Shown here piece after piece: positions 1 to 9,100 of a DNA stretch of 13,713 bases. The stretch's first letter is position 1. Each line of letters begins with the position of its first letter. Below the pieces are notes generated by a model. It did no database searches. It saw nothing but the letters and a program-made list of their open reading frames with translations, and was not told where the DNA came from. Origin of the DNA: Triparma columacea (taxonomy: Eukaryota; Sar; Bolidophyceae; Parmales; Triparmaceae); the NCBI GenBank assembly GCA_030267965.1, contig BRYA01000619.1, positions 13,183 through 26,895 on the forward strand. Reading direction: 5' to 3'. The translations under genes were made by a program, and so were the position numbers.

Positions 1-2738
1 CCCCACCTCCCCGCCCTTACTTCCGCTCAAGCCCAAAATCTTGGCTGTCACGTGAGCGTCCGGGCTTTCGTTCTTCTCCTTGAGAGGACGAGAGGGCTGG
101 GACCTGGCAACTTTCACGGCCTTTGGCCCAACTTCCGTCGCCCCTTTTGTTTTTCTTACGTTTTTCACGACCATCCTGTGGCCGTTCTCGTCGTATTCCA
201 CGACCTTGGCTTTCCTGAACCCCTTCTTCGTCTTCCTCTTCTTCCTCTTCTTCTTCACCTTCTTCTTGCCCCCATCCCCACCCTCGAGGTCCTGGGGCGG
301 TCCGAAGTTCGCTGGGCTTATACTTCTTACATAGCTCATGGGCTCTCTTCCGAGGGACGAGAAACTGCGACGTCAGGTTGGGGTTAGGATGATAAGCATG
401 GCCACCCCACAAGTCAACCCACTTTTACACTCGCTTGCTCACCTCCCCCCCGCAACGTTCTCGCTATCAACCGCCCCCCCCCCAGTTTCTACCACCAACA
501 CGTCACCATCTGCAATATCTAAACTCTTGCCAACCTCCTTGTCGAGCCTCTTGGAGAATAGAGCAACATTTCCAGCATTTGTCAGCTTGACGATCCGTCG
601 GATGCCTTCGCAGACCTCCCAAAGAGCTGCTCCAGTGTCAATCTCGCAAACTATGGGCTTCTTCTTCCCCTTCACCACTACCTTAACCCTAACGATCCCA
701 GCAGTGTAAACCCTCTTCTTCACCTTCTTCACCTTGACGATTGCGCTCAGCCCGCTCTCCGACCGCACCCTGCCCTCGACTTTCTCCATCTTCTGCTCCT
801 TCATCCCTTCCACCCAAGCTTCCCTCCCCAGGGGCAAGCTCCCGGCCCCTGGGAACTTCCCGAACACCCTGCGGTCCCTGTGAACCTTGTGCCGCTTCAT
901 GGAAGTCTTGAAGCCCTCCATCTTGACGCAGCTATCTCTGCTTTCGAGAACATCGGACTTCCTATCCTCAAGCCTTTCCTTCCTGATCTTTTCAATCTGC
1001 GCCTGCCTCCACATGTACTTTAGCCCGTAAGACCCCCCGTTTGATATGATCTGCTCAATATCGATTCTTTTCTTCCTCATCTGATCCTCATGCACCTGCG
1101 CGTACGTGACTTCGTGCTCATCTCCCTCGCTCTCAACCTCAACCTCAACCTCACCCCCGCCCTCGTCTTCGGTTTCCGTGTCGGAGTCGCCCAGATCGAT
1201 CCCCCCCGACACCTGATTTCGATCAGGACCTTCATCTTGAGCCTCTTCAAGCTCCTCGGCCACAACCGTCACCGAATCCTCGTCATACTCGCCCTCAACC
1301 ATCTCCTCTGCCTCGACGATCACGTCTTCTTCGTTGTTCGCCCTCTTATCTCCCTTTCCAACAACGACGTAACTCACTTTTACGTTACCCTCTTCGTCCT
1401 CTGACAGCTGGAGCTCGACGCCCGCTGTTGGTAGGGCTGTTGGAAGAAGTATGGGGGGAGGATGTGTCAGTGCGAGAGACCGCCGCGAGAGACCGCCGCA
1501 ACTGCCTCCCAACCCTCCTTCGAAAACTCCTCACCTCTGTCCCTCACGGGATCCTCAATGTCCCTGTCCCTCTCGATCATCATCCTCTGTATGTAAGCGT
1601 CCCTCTTTACCCCTGCTTCTCCCATGCCAAAGAAGGCGTTCACTCTGGGAGTCAAGTTGTGCTTATTAAAAAAGGGAGCGGTGTTCCAGATAATCTTGCC
1701 ATCAGGCCGGATAGCTAGGGGGGGTGCTGCGGCCCCGGACAAAGTCGCAGCTTTTGCTGCGGACGCGGCAGAAGCAGCAGTGTTGGCGTGGTACACTCGC
1801 GCCGACTCGTCATGGAAGTGCCGCTGCTTTGCGGGGAAGGAGGCCTCGTAGGCGACCTGGAGAGCGTCAATGTGCTGCTTCTGCATCTTTTTACTGAATG
1901 GAATCCCGCCACCGGACCCAACTACGGCTATTCCCGTCCTCGGATCTATGCCTTGGGGGTGAAGCTTTGGTTGGGGGTGGTAAGAGCGGGATTGGGAGGG
2001 CGAAGAGGAAGTCTCTATTGAATGAGCAGTGGCGTTAAGCGACTTGGCAGGGCTCCCTCTCGACATCGTCGATGGGTAACCGCTCTGCTTCGGGTTGAGG
2101 GTCGGTGTGGGGGCAGGAGTGGAGGAGCCAGTTGAAGCAGGTGTTGACACTGTGGGAGGGACAACTCGATTTTTGCTCTTTGATTTGCCCCCCCCCCCGC
2201 CTCGCATCTTTCTCGATACCGAACCAGCCGAGTAGCTCCCTCCGGACCCGCCTCCGCCGCCTTCAGACGTAGCGTTGCCCATTCCCAACTCGGAAGTAAT
2301 GGCTGCAATGGCCTTCTCAGCATCCTGAATTGTTCCAGCGGTTATGTCCTCTGACAGGCGCGAGGGGGTGGACGCACTCACGGCAGAGGACGCATCGGAA
2401 TTATTGAGCGACGACTTTGACAGCTTCTTCAAGCTGCCCCCTCCCATGATGGTCGGGGGGGTCATGGAGGGGGAAGGGTTGAGGGCGCTCTTCTGGGAGA
2501 ATTTGGACGCAGATACAGGTATACCACCCGGAACTTCTTTGGAATCCGCCGTAGAGGTGATGGAGTCGACCCCTTTAACCCCATCTTCACCATCATCGAA
2601 GGAGTGAAAGGCGGTTGGTGCTCTTTTTTCTCGATTCAAGCTCACAGTGGTCTTCGACTTGGACGAATACTTGACCGAGTTTGAAGAGGTCAAGGAGTTA
2701 GCGTCAGAAATAAGCTTTTCTAAAGCCTCGCGATCCAT
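1..2738 (-). CDS. Spliced gene for a large disordered charged protein with possible ubiquitin-like domain; partial, runs off the left edge
   Basis: I do not recognise this family. Three exons are supported: exon 1 at 2738-1481 (start MDREALEKL), exon 2 at 1436-443 (or from 1424), exon 3 at 364-1, still open at the window edge. Reading phases agree at both junctions (phase 1, then phase 2), giving 868 or 872 visible residues. Exon 1 is Ser/Gly/Pro/Ala-rich and probably disordered, with a more ordered end (GIDPRTGIAVVG, KIIWNTAPFFNKHNLTPRVN). Exon 2 begins very acidic, then has a basic helical stretch, then about 71 residues (nt 699-487) that look like a beta-grasp fold ending DIADGDVLVVE. Exon 3 holds a Lys-rich stretch near nt 270-220 (KKKVKKKRKKTKKGFRKAK), which would fit nuclear localisation, and a small beta-looking segment VVEYDENGHRMVVKN. 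Runs of 10 and 11 C on the plus strand (474-483, 2188-2198) are in coding sequence and could hide length errors. Function unknown. Confidence 0.7.
365..442 (-). other. Intron 2 of the minus-strand gene (78 nt)
   Basis: Donor GGAG^GTGAGC at 442 is close to consensus. Acceptor GTCGCAG ends at 365, with a CTAAC branch-site candidate about 20 nt upstream. Exon 2 leaves two bases (AG); the first base of exon 3 completes a Ser codon, and the resulting frame stays open for 121 codons to the window edge. The competing frame here, which begins with an ATG at about 412, gives a Glu/Arg low-complexity peptide and looks like a shadow. Confidence 0.7.
1425..1480 (-). other. Intron 1 of the minus-strand gene (56 nt, or 44 nt as 1437-1480)
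   Basis: On the minus strand the upstream reading frame stops just past a GT at 1480 while the downstream frame is open. Splicing GG^GTCTCTCG to CCAACAG joins them in phase 1. Two CCAACAG acceptors lie 12 nt apart (intron ending at 1437 or 1425) and both keep the frame, differing by four residues (ALPT), so either or both may be used. A CTGAC branch-like site lies inside. The donor is part of a 14-bp direct repeat (GGCGGTCTCTCGCG-like); only the second copy has the right phase. Confidence 0.65.
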
Positions 2739-2805
2739 TGCCTGGAAAGGCTCTGAAAGTTTGCGAAATGATCCAAACGATTACATTAGAAAGGCTTGTT
2801 GAAGG
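2739..2805. promoter_or_regulatory. Divergent intergenic space, probable shared promoter/5' UTR region
   Basis: Only 67 bp separate the start codon of the minus-strand gene (2738) from that of the FLVCR-like transporter (2806). Both transcripts must start here or inside each other's 5' regions, so a bidirectional promoter is inferred. I see no clear TATA box; the stretch is A/T-richer than the flanking exons. Confidence 0.5.
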
Positions 2806-4368
2806 ATGCCAAAGCGCTTCTACGTGCTTGCCTCCTTCAGCATAGTCACATGCGCAAATTCCTGGCTGTGAGTTTATCGCGTATTTCGACCGACGGACAA
2901 AAGCAATCCCAGGTCCCTGCCTGAGACGAAACTAACTTCTTCCCCCCCCCACCTCCCCCCAGATGGATTACGTTTTCTCCGATTGAAGAGAGCTTGGAGG
3001 GACTATGGGGCGTTTCTGCTGAGGCCATTAATCAACTCTCCACCGTGTTCATGATCAGTTACATCCTGTTCGCGTTTGGAGGTCTGTTCGTCTTGAACCA
3101 GGTGGGGTTGAGAAGAGGTCTTTTGTTGGGGGCGGGACTGACATGCTTAGGAAGCGCGGTAAGACTCGCGGGTGGGACCACCCCATCGGCGTGGGGGTAT
3201 GGCACAACATATTTAGGTTCCCTGATAGCAAGGTGAGGCAAGTTGTTTGGTGGGCTGGATTTCCCTCACCGCCTCTCTCACCCTGTAGCCAACGCGTTCA
3301 CTCCTTCCCAGCCTCGGACAACTTTTCACCTTGGCAGTGCCCCCTTTGCTGGCGACTTCGTGGTTCCCCGCTGGAGAGCGATCTTTAGCTTCGAACGTTG
3401 GGGTGGTTGCAAACCAGTGCGGGACTGCCATCGGTTTGGGGGTGACAGGGATCCTTGTGGACGAAACAAACGTGAAAGACGATTTATGGAGATACTTCCT
3501 CCTGCAGACTGTCTTCACAGCCATAGGATTCACCATGGTTTGGGTGGTGGTGGAGGATTCCCCCGAGGTCGCGCCTAGTAAAGCTGCAAGATTGAAGAGC
3601 GGCAGCGGGGGGGGGGGGGTCGATAGCGTTTGGAGGGAGGGGGAGGGGGGGGAGGGGGAAGCGGAGGTTGTCAAGGGAGGAGGCTTCAGGGTTTATGTCG
3701 CAACCGTCCAACAACTTTTGATGATGCGCGACGTCAGACTGCTGGCAATCGCGTACGGATTAAGCACTGGAACATTTTACAGTGTGGCGACGTTCCTCTC
3801 TCAGTTATTAAGTGAATGGGAAGCTTCCGAATCGTCATTTGTTGGGCTTTTCGTCGTTTTAATCGGACTGTTAGGCAGTCTCACAGGAGGTTATTGGCTG
3901 GATAGAAGTAGACAATACCAGCATGTCACGAGGTGCTTCTACGTATTTGCAACGTTGGCAATGGCATTTTGGTATTTTGTCTTGGCGACAAATGCAAACA
4001 GTAGAACGCTGGTATATCTTGCCGCTTCCCTCGCGGGGTTTTGCCTTACTGCCAACATCGGGACAGGGTTTGAGTTTGTGGTAGAGCTGACGTTCCCTGT
4101 AAGCGAGTCCACGACGGCAGGTCTTCTAAACGTGTCCGCCCAAGCGTTTGGATGCATCGCAATATGGGTGGGAGAGGCACTGCTCGATGCTGTGGGGGTC
4201 GACGCCTTGAATTTAATGATGCTCTTGCTAATAGGGTCAGCGGCCGCTCTGGTGTGCTTCGGCGTGAACAACAAGGATTATTTGAGGGAAAAGGAGGAAT
4301 CTCGAGGCTCCGCAATTCAAGGGTCACTTTTGAGACGGAGCACGATAGAGAAGGAGGGGCTGATATAG
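2806..4368 (+). CDS. Major facilitator superfamily transporter, FLVCR/SLC49-like
   Basis: Three exons: 2806-2867, 2963-3232, 3312-4368 (462 aa). The start ATG at 2806 gives MPKRFYVLASFSI, leading straight into TM1. Exon joins restore family-typical text: SWLWITFSPIEESLEG, the TM2 motif GVSAEAINQLSTVFMISYI, SLGQLFTLAVPPLLATSWF in TM4, and ERSLASNVGVVANQCG. Late in the protein FEFVVELTFPVSESTTAGL (TM10-11 region) matches the conserved E-x-TYP-x-x-E-x-T-x-x-GLLN signature of FLVCR proteins. About 12 TM helices are visible, with the central cytoplasmic loop (residues about 200-235) carrying a Gly/Glu-rich low-complexity insert. Animal FLVCR1/2 move choline, ethanolamine or haem across plasma or organelle membranes; the substrate here cannot be read. 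Family assignment is firm, exact member is not. Length is normal for the family. Confidence 0.9.
2868..2962 (+). other. Intron 1 of the FLVCR-like gene (95 nt)
   Basis: Donor CT^GTGAGT is a perfect consensus. A CTAAC branch site is followed by a C-rich tract (two runs of C) and CAG at 2960-2962. The phase 2 join completes a Leu codon and gives ANSWLWITFSPI, the family's TM1 text. Confidence 0.88.
3233..3311 (+). other. Intron 2 of the FLVCR-like gene (79 nt)
   Basis: Donor AG^GTGAGG at 3233 and acceptor TTCCCAG ending at 3311. Using the earlier TAG at 3287-3288 would break the frame; the CCCAG acceptor gives phase 2 and yields LIASLGQLFTLAVPP, which fits TM4 of the family. Confidence 0.85.
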
Positions 4369-5211
4369 AGGATGCAAGGGAATGGGAGGGGGGAGGAAAT
4401 GTGATGAGCGTTGTTTCAAAGCTATAGTATTTTTGAATATAGGGAGGAAGGCAACAGTACCGAGGGCGTTGAGAGGAAGTCTGTGTATATAGGGTCCGTG
4501 CGACTCTTTGGGTCGATTTGAGGGTTTGGGAAGGAGAAGGAAGGGTGCAGCATATAGATACAATTTTGTTATTGGGAAGTTATAGCGTACTTGAAATGGC
4601 AAATGGTAGAGCAAACGCTGATCTTAGGACTGGAAACGCGAAGACATGGAGGCATAGACGAAGTTCAAGGTGTGTTAAATTAACTTTCCAAAACCCTCAA
4701 AACAATTTCTGAATACACCAATCCCATTTACATCGTATTGTCGTATTTGTTGCAACAAGAAGATCGATAATACTACACAACACTCAGAAAATAGAGTTTG
4801 ACGGCTTTAAGTGTTGACTGAAGCATAATACTAGCTCACACCACTCCCGGCCAACGTCGTGAGCACAAGCAATTTAATCCTCATTTGGAAGGTGAGAATG
4901 TGAAGAGAGGGACGAAAAGGCTTAACATTGGATCGGAGCGGTATATTGAGGGGTCCTATGGGCCCGATCGTGATAATGAGGCCTGCCCCCACCCTGCAAC
5001 TTGCCTTCCAGATGAGGACTGGCGTTAGGCACTTCGATGGACCGAAACAGATTGGGTGATTTTGGAAAAGATGAAATCACGCAATAATTAAGCACTATAC
5101 GAGTATGCTAATGTACGACATCTTTACTCACACCTTAAAACGCCGCTCCGCCACCTTTTTTACGCACGTCGATCTCGAACGCATGATTTTCAGCATCCAA
5201 TCAAGATCGTC
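4369..5211. other. Intergenic region, 843 bp, no gene seen
   Basis: This holds the 3' UTR of the FLVCR-like gene and the promoter of the next gene on the same strand. The longest local reading frames (under 100 codons) look random. I saw no tRNA B-box or other RNA gene. One 14-nt inverted repeat with a single mismatch pairs 4879-4892 with 5004-5017, separated by 111 nt. Composition becomes A/T-richer around 4680-4800 and 5070-5130. Confidence 0.6.
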
Positions 5212-6186
5212 ATGGAGGGCGAGGTTGAAGCAGATGCGGGAGTCGTGAATGACGCCGGCAAGACCAACTTCGCCTCCGAGCCCCCCTCAGGCCCCAATCA
5301 CACACCCTCCGCCATACGCGGTCCCGTAGATATCGATTACACAGCTCTTGGCCCAGAACAAGTCAAACTTGTCAAGCTTCTGGATGACCGCGGAGCCATT
5401 GAAGGCCTCATGGACAACTCTACCGGCGTCGACGTGAAGATTATGGAGCTCGCTGGTGTCTTCCACGACGAGCGCGACAAGATCATTGACTTTCTCCTCA
5501 CCGATTGTGAGCAGGGCAAGTTCCGAAGGAAGACCCTCCAGGAGTATTACGAAAAGGAAGGAGTCATTCACAGACTCGTCTACTGGCAGCACTACGGCAG
5601 CGGAAATAAGTTTGACGAATTTCTCCTTGACGTCAGTGTCTTCTCTCCTGACAAATCGACGTACATTATGGAGTTGGCACCCCTTGATGAGGATGATCTT
5701 TCTGATGAGGCAATTACGATGCTTGTCGAAATTCTAGCGTCAATAAAGACCAAGACTGTCCACCGAGGTGTCATTAAGGGGCAGCTCAGCTTCACTGACT
5801 TTGAGTTTGGACAAACTGCAGTCACCATGGTGGGAACTCTTAAGGCAGAGGAGAGATTAACAGAGGAGAGATTAACAGAGGAGAGATTAACAGAGACAAA
5901 ATCGGAAGTTGGCATTAGCACAATCAAAAGCTCAAAGAGTGTGCGCCCTAGTTTCAAGAGTGAGAGCACTAGTTTCATTAGTGCGCGCCCTAGTTTCATA
6001 AGTGCGCACCCTAGTTTCAAAAGTGACGGGAAAAGCAACACCAAGCCTGCCTACACCAAGTCTGCCTACACCTCATTGAAGGGAATTCTCAACGAGGTCA
6101 TGGATGAGTTCAGACAGCCTGCTGTCATTGATGAGAGGAGGAAAAGACACTTTGTGGTGGATTCATGCCAAGAGCGCCGCCTCTGA
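5212..6186 (+). CDS. N-terminal START-like segment with repeat-rich linker; probably the 5' part of the giant gene that follows
   Basis: A 324-residue frame from ATG 5212 (MEGEVEADAGVV). Residues about 73-215 look like a compact START/SRPBCC-type fold: VDVKIMELAGVFHDERDKII, a central strand pair VIHRLVYWQHYGSG, and a late strand region GVIKGQLSFTDFEFGQTAVT, each with echoes in the next reading frame. Residues 213-287 are a Ser/Thr/Lys linker built from three sets of short in-frame tandem repeats. The frame stops at 6186, 22 nt inside the next reading frame on the same strand. Such an overlap is unusual for separate eukaryotic genes, so I favour one gene split by an unrecognised intron, a one-base assembly error or a real frameshift. 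The last residues (about 310-324, HFVVDSCQERRL) may therefore be out of frame. The GC-rich start contrasts with the rest of the locus. Lipid binding is inferred from the fold only. Confidence 0.6.
   Translation: MEGEVEADAGVVNDAGKTNFASEPPSGPNHTPSAIRGPVDIDYTALGPEQVKLVKLLDDRGAIEGLMDNSTGVDVKIMELAGVFHDERDKIIDFLLTDCEQGKFRRKTLQEYYEKEGVIHRLVYWQHYGSGNKFDEFLLDVSVFSPDKSTYIMELAPLDEDDLSDEAITMLVEILASIKTKTVHRGVIKGQLSFTDFEFGQTAVTMVGTLKAEERLTEERLTEERLTETKSEVGISTIKSSKSVRPSFKSESTSFISARPSFISAHPSFKSDGKSNTKPAYTKSAYTSLKGILNEVMDEFRQPAVIDERRKRHFVVDSCQERRL
5848..5892 (+). repeat. In-frame 15-bp tandem repeat, 3 perfect copies
   Basis: GAGGAGAGATTAACA repeated three times without mismatch, encoding EERLT x3 at residues 213-227. 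Perfect identity implies recent slippage expansion in a disordered linker. Confidence 0.95.
5944..6027 (+). repeat. In-frame 21-bp tandem repeat, 4 diverged copies
   Basis: Four heptapeptides: RPSFKSE, STSFISA, RPSFISA, HPSFKSD (residues 245-272), each around a shared CCTAGTTTCA-like or ACTAGTTTCA core. The Ser-rich, basic sequence could be phosphorylated. Confidence 0.85.
6043..6072 (+). repeat. In-frame 15-bp tandem repeat, 2 copies
   Basis: AAG(C/T)CTGCCTACACC twice, encoding KPAYT and KSAYT (residues 278-287). Third micro-repeat in the same linker. Confidence 0.85.
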
Positions 6187-9100
6187 CAATTTTGGAGGAT
6201 GCAATGTTGGAGAGGGTTGGGGGGCTAGAGAAGGAACTTTACACAAAGGGGAAAAGAGTCAAGGGGACACTGAAGGAGGGCATTGACAAGTTCCTGTGGA
6301 GAGAGGGGGATAAGGTGTGGGGAGCCTTTGGGGTCACTGTGGACAAGTCAGCAAAGGGTGTATTGGCAGAGCAATTTCTGCATGACACATTTGCACGATC
6401 TAAGAAGCACTTGAAAAACAATGGGATCTTACCAAGGGCTATCAGAAATGATGTCGACGGAACTAGAAGTCTGCACTTTCATTCTGGCATGAAGGTCCCT
6501 GCCATCACCAATCGACTATTTGAGATTTGGTATGTGTGGAAGGAGGCTAAATTGGACAATGGCCAGACTGCATACATGCTAGGATTTGTGCCTTTGGGTG
6601 AATATTATGGGGCAAGCTTCACCAACCTTAGCAAGGACGGCTTTGTAGTTGGACTAACAAGAGGAATCTACATCATGGCCGAGGTTGCCCCAAAAGTCTG
6701 CAGAGTGACACGCGTTCAAACAGTTGATCTAAAATTTACTGGCCTTCTTCCAAAGGCAGCGATGGACAAGGCAATTGACTACCTTACAAAGAGTCAGCTT
6801 ATTGAGGCCAACAGGTTGCAGGAGAAATTTAGGAGGAATTGGAAGAAGGTTGATGCTGAGGTCAGGGGGGCCTTGGTGGAGAGGATGAGGGAGGGTGTTG
6901 AGTTGGAGGAGGACCAGAAGAGGGTGTTTGGGGAGTTGGAGGAGCTCTTTGGTGGGGAAGATGAAGAAGGGTGGGGGCCTCTCGAGTCACCTTATGGGGG
7001 AGTGAAGATGGAGATAATGCACAAGCAGCAGGAGAAAGGAGAAAAGACACTTGGTTTTGGAAGAGCCGAGTGTGTTGCCGACTGCTCAGCCGAGGAAGCA
7101 GCCGCTTGGTTTTTTGAGTACTGCAGCAGGGAGAGGATGGCATTGAGCCGAGAGGAAGGGAACCCTGCAAGGCTGGAGATAAGGACGAGCGGCGAAGAAA
7201 GGGCGAATGAAAAGCTGTTTGCAACAGTCAAGAAACTTCCTTTCCCTCTTCACAAAAGAGAGTTTGTGTTCACATACGTATGGCAAAAGGGAGATGAAGA
7301 TAATACAATGTCTGTAGCGTTTGTCCCAGCCAAAGAACAGATGGACTATGGGGAAAATCTAGGAAAGCTTGTGAAAGCTACTTCTAGTGGAATTTTTACT
7401 GCAAAGAACATTGAAGACCTAGATGGTGTTCACCAGTGTAAACTCATATTTACCCAATTTTTGGATGCAGGGGGAATAATTCCAGTAAACGTTGTCAACA
7501 GTACAATCCCACAAGCACTAAGTGCAATAGCAGAGCTCAGAAATTCCTTCAAGCGGGATGAAGAGATTGATAAAGCTGCACTGGTCTCTCTTGCCAACAT
7601 CATCAAGAATGAGCCTCAAGATTATACAGATGAGGAAGAGGATGCAATCAGGAAAGGGAAGGAATTCTATGAGAAGTGCAAAGAGGGGAGGAATTTTAAT
7701 GATCTGAAGAGTCCTGATGAGAGAGTCAAAATGAAGCTAGTTCATGTTGATGGGGCGAGCAGTGGGACTGGTTTTGCCACTACTGTGGTTGATGCTAGTG
7801 TGGAGGAGTGTGCAGCAAATGAAATAGTTGGTCTAAACAGTAGATTCGAAATGAAGAAAGCTAAAATGAATGGGATAACCACTATGAATGTAGTAAATGT
7901 TAATCCCCACACTCTCTACTACATCACAACAAGGGACCTTGGTCTCCCTCGTTTTGCTCCACGTGATGGTCGGAGTAAAATTACCTGGTGCAAGCAAGAT
8001 GATGGCAAAGTTATCATTGATGTTGCAGACACAGAGGAGATTGATGTAGACTTTCCAGTGAAGGCTCGGAATGTTTTAGGGAAGGCACACACAGTATGGG
8101 TATTTGAGCCACTTGACCCTATTGGAGGTGTACCACAAACATCAGTCACTTTCACAACAAAGGTAGATCTTGGTGGTGCCTTCTTCTCCTCCATCATGAA
8201 CAAGCTGGCACCGGGGTTTCTTGCAACTGTCTCAAATATGAGAAGAAAATTTGACAAGAGCAATGAGATTGACGCCTTCAAGAGGCAGCAGATCATAGAA
8301 AAGTTTGAGGAGATTGCAATTGAGGGAGCGCCAGGGATTGAAAATCACTTTGACGAGATTGACGGAGCTCAAGAGATCAGTAGTGGGTTGTCTGGGCAGA
8401 CATTGATAAAGGCAGAGATGGGAATGGGGTGGGGGAAGACTTCAATAACTGTGAGAGCATCCCACAAGGAAGTTGCAGCATTTTTCTGGGACTTTAAAAG
8501 TGGAGTTGACTCACAGTTTAAGCTTCATAGAGTCAACAACAAGATACTCGTAATCAAAGTTGAACACAAAGGGCATCTCACAGCTGTAAGGTTCTCAGAG
8601 GCTGGCCAGATGAAGACAGATGTTGAAATGATGACTAGACAGGAGGGTTTGGGAAAGGCTGCTAGCAAAAAGAGCGTAATTGAGCACCTTGGCATCGCAA
8701 CTGATGCTGCTTACTACTTTGACAACCTTCTGAAGAGCACAGAAGCAGGGGAACAGGATGGGAGGAGGTTTGGAGAGCAGCTGATGGAGAGATTGAAGAA
8801 AAGGAAATTCGGGGACAGTAAAGTAGAGGTTGTGAGGGAGTTCATTGTTGCCAATAGGGCGCTATCAGAGATTACAGAGCAGCATGGTTTCATGAGAAGT
8901 ATGCTGTATGCTGTGGTTATGAACAAATTTAAGAGGAGAGCGACAAATGAGGGAGAAGTTAAGAGCGAGGAGGAAGCCAGGGGGTGGGAGATTGGGAGTG
9001 CAATGACAGCAGTCATGTTGACCACAGCAACTGCTGCTCATGCCATAGACGAATGGGCGCATCAATTCACTGAAGTGCAAAAAGTCATGAATGAACAAGC

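Noticed and set aside
17..412. Minus-strand 131-codon frame beginning with ATG at 412
   Set aside because: Glu/Arg low-complexity product; the overlapping frame reached by splicing is more protein-like and joins exon 2 in phase.
600..660. CEIDTGAALWEV resembling an aspartic protease D-T-G motif
   Set aside because: No hydrophobic psi-loop context or second motif; it fits a strand-helix of a ubiquitin-like fold better.
3143..3815. Other plus and minus frames overlapping the FLVCR-like gene
   Set aside because: They cross its introns or are G-run shadows; the spliced frame gives a complete 12-TM transporter.
4879..5017. 14-nt inverted repeat (one mismatch) with a 111-nt loop
   Set aside because: Could arise by chance in 843 bp, with no flanking duplication or transposase to suggest a mobile element.
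4369..5211. tRNA or other small RNA gene, or a short gene at 4518-4712
   Set aside because: No B-box-like sequence or cloverleaf arms seen; the short frame has no recognisable content.
6140..6186. Programmed -1 ribosomal frameshift site
   Set aside because: No classic slippery heptamer is visible in the overlap; an assembly error or intron is simpler.
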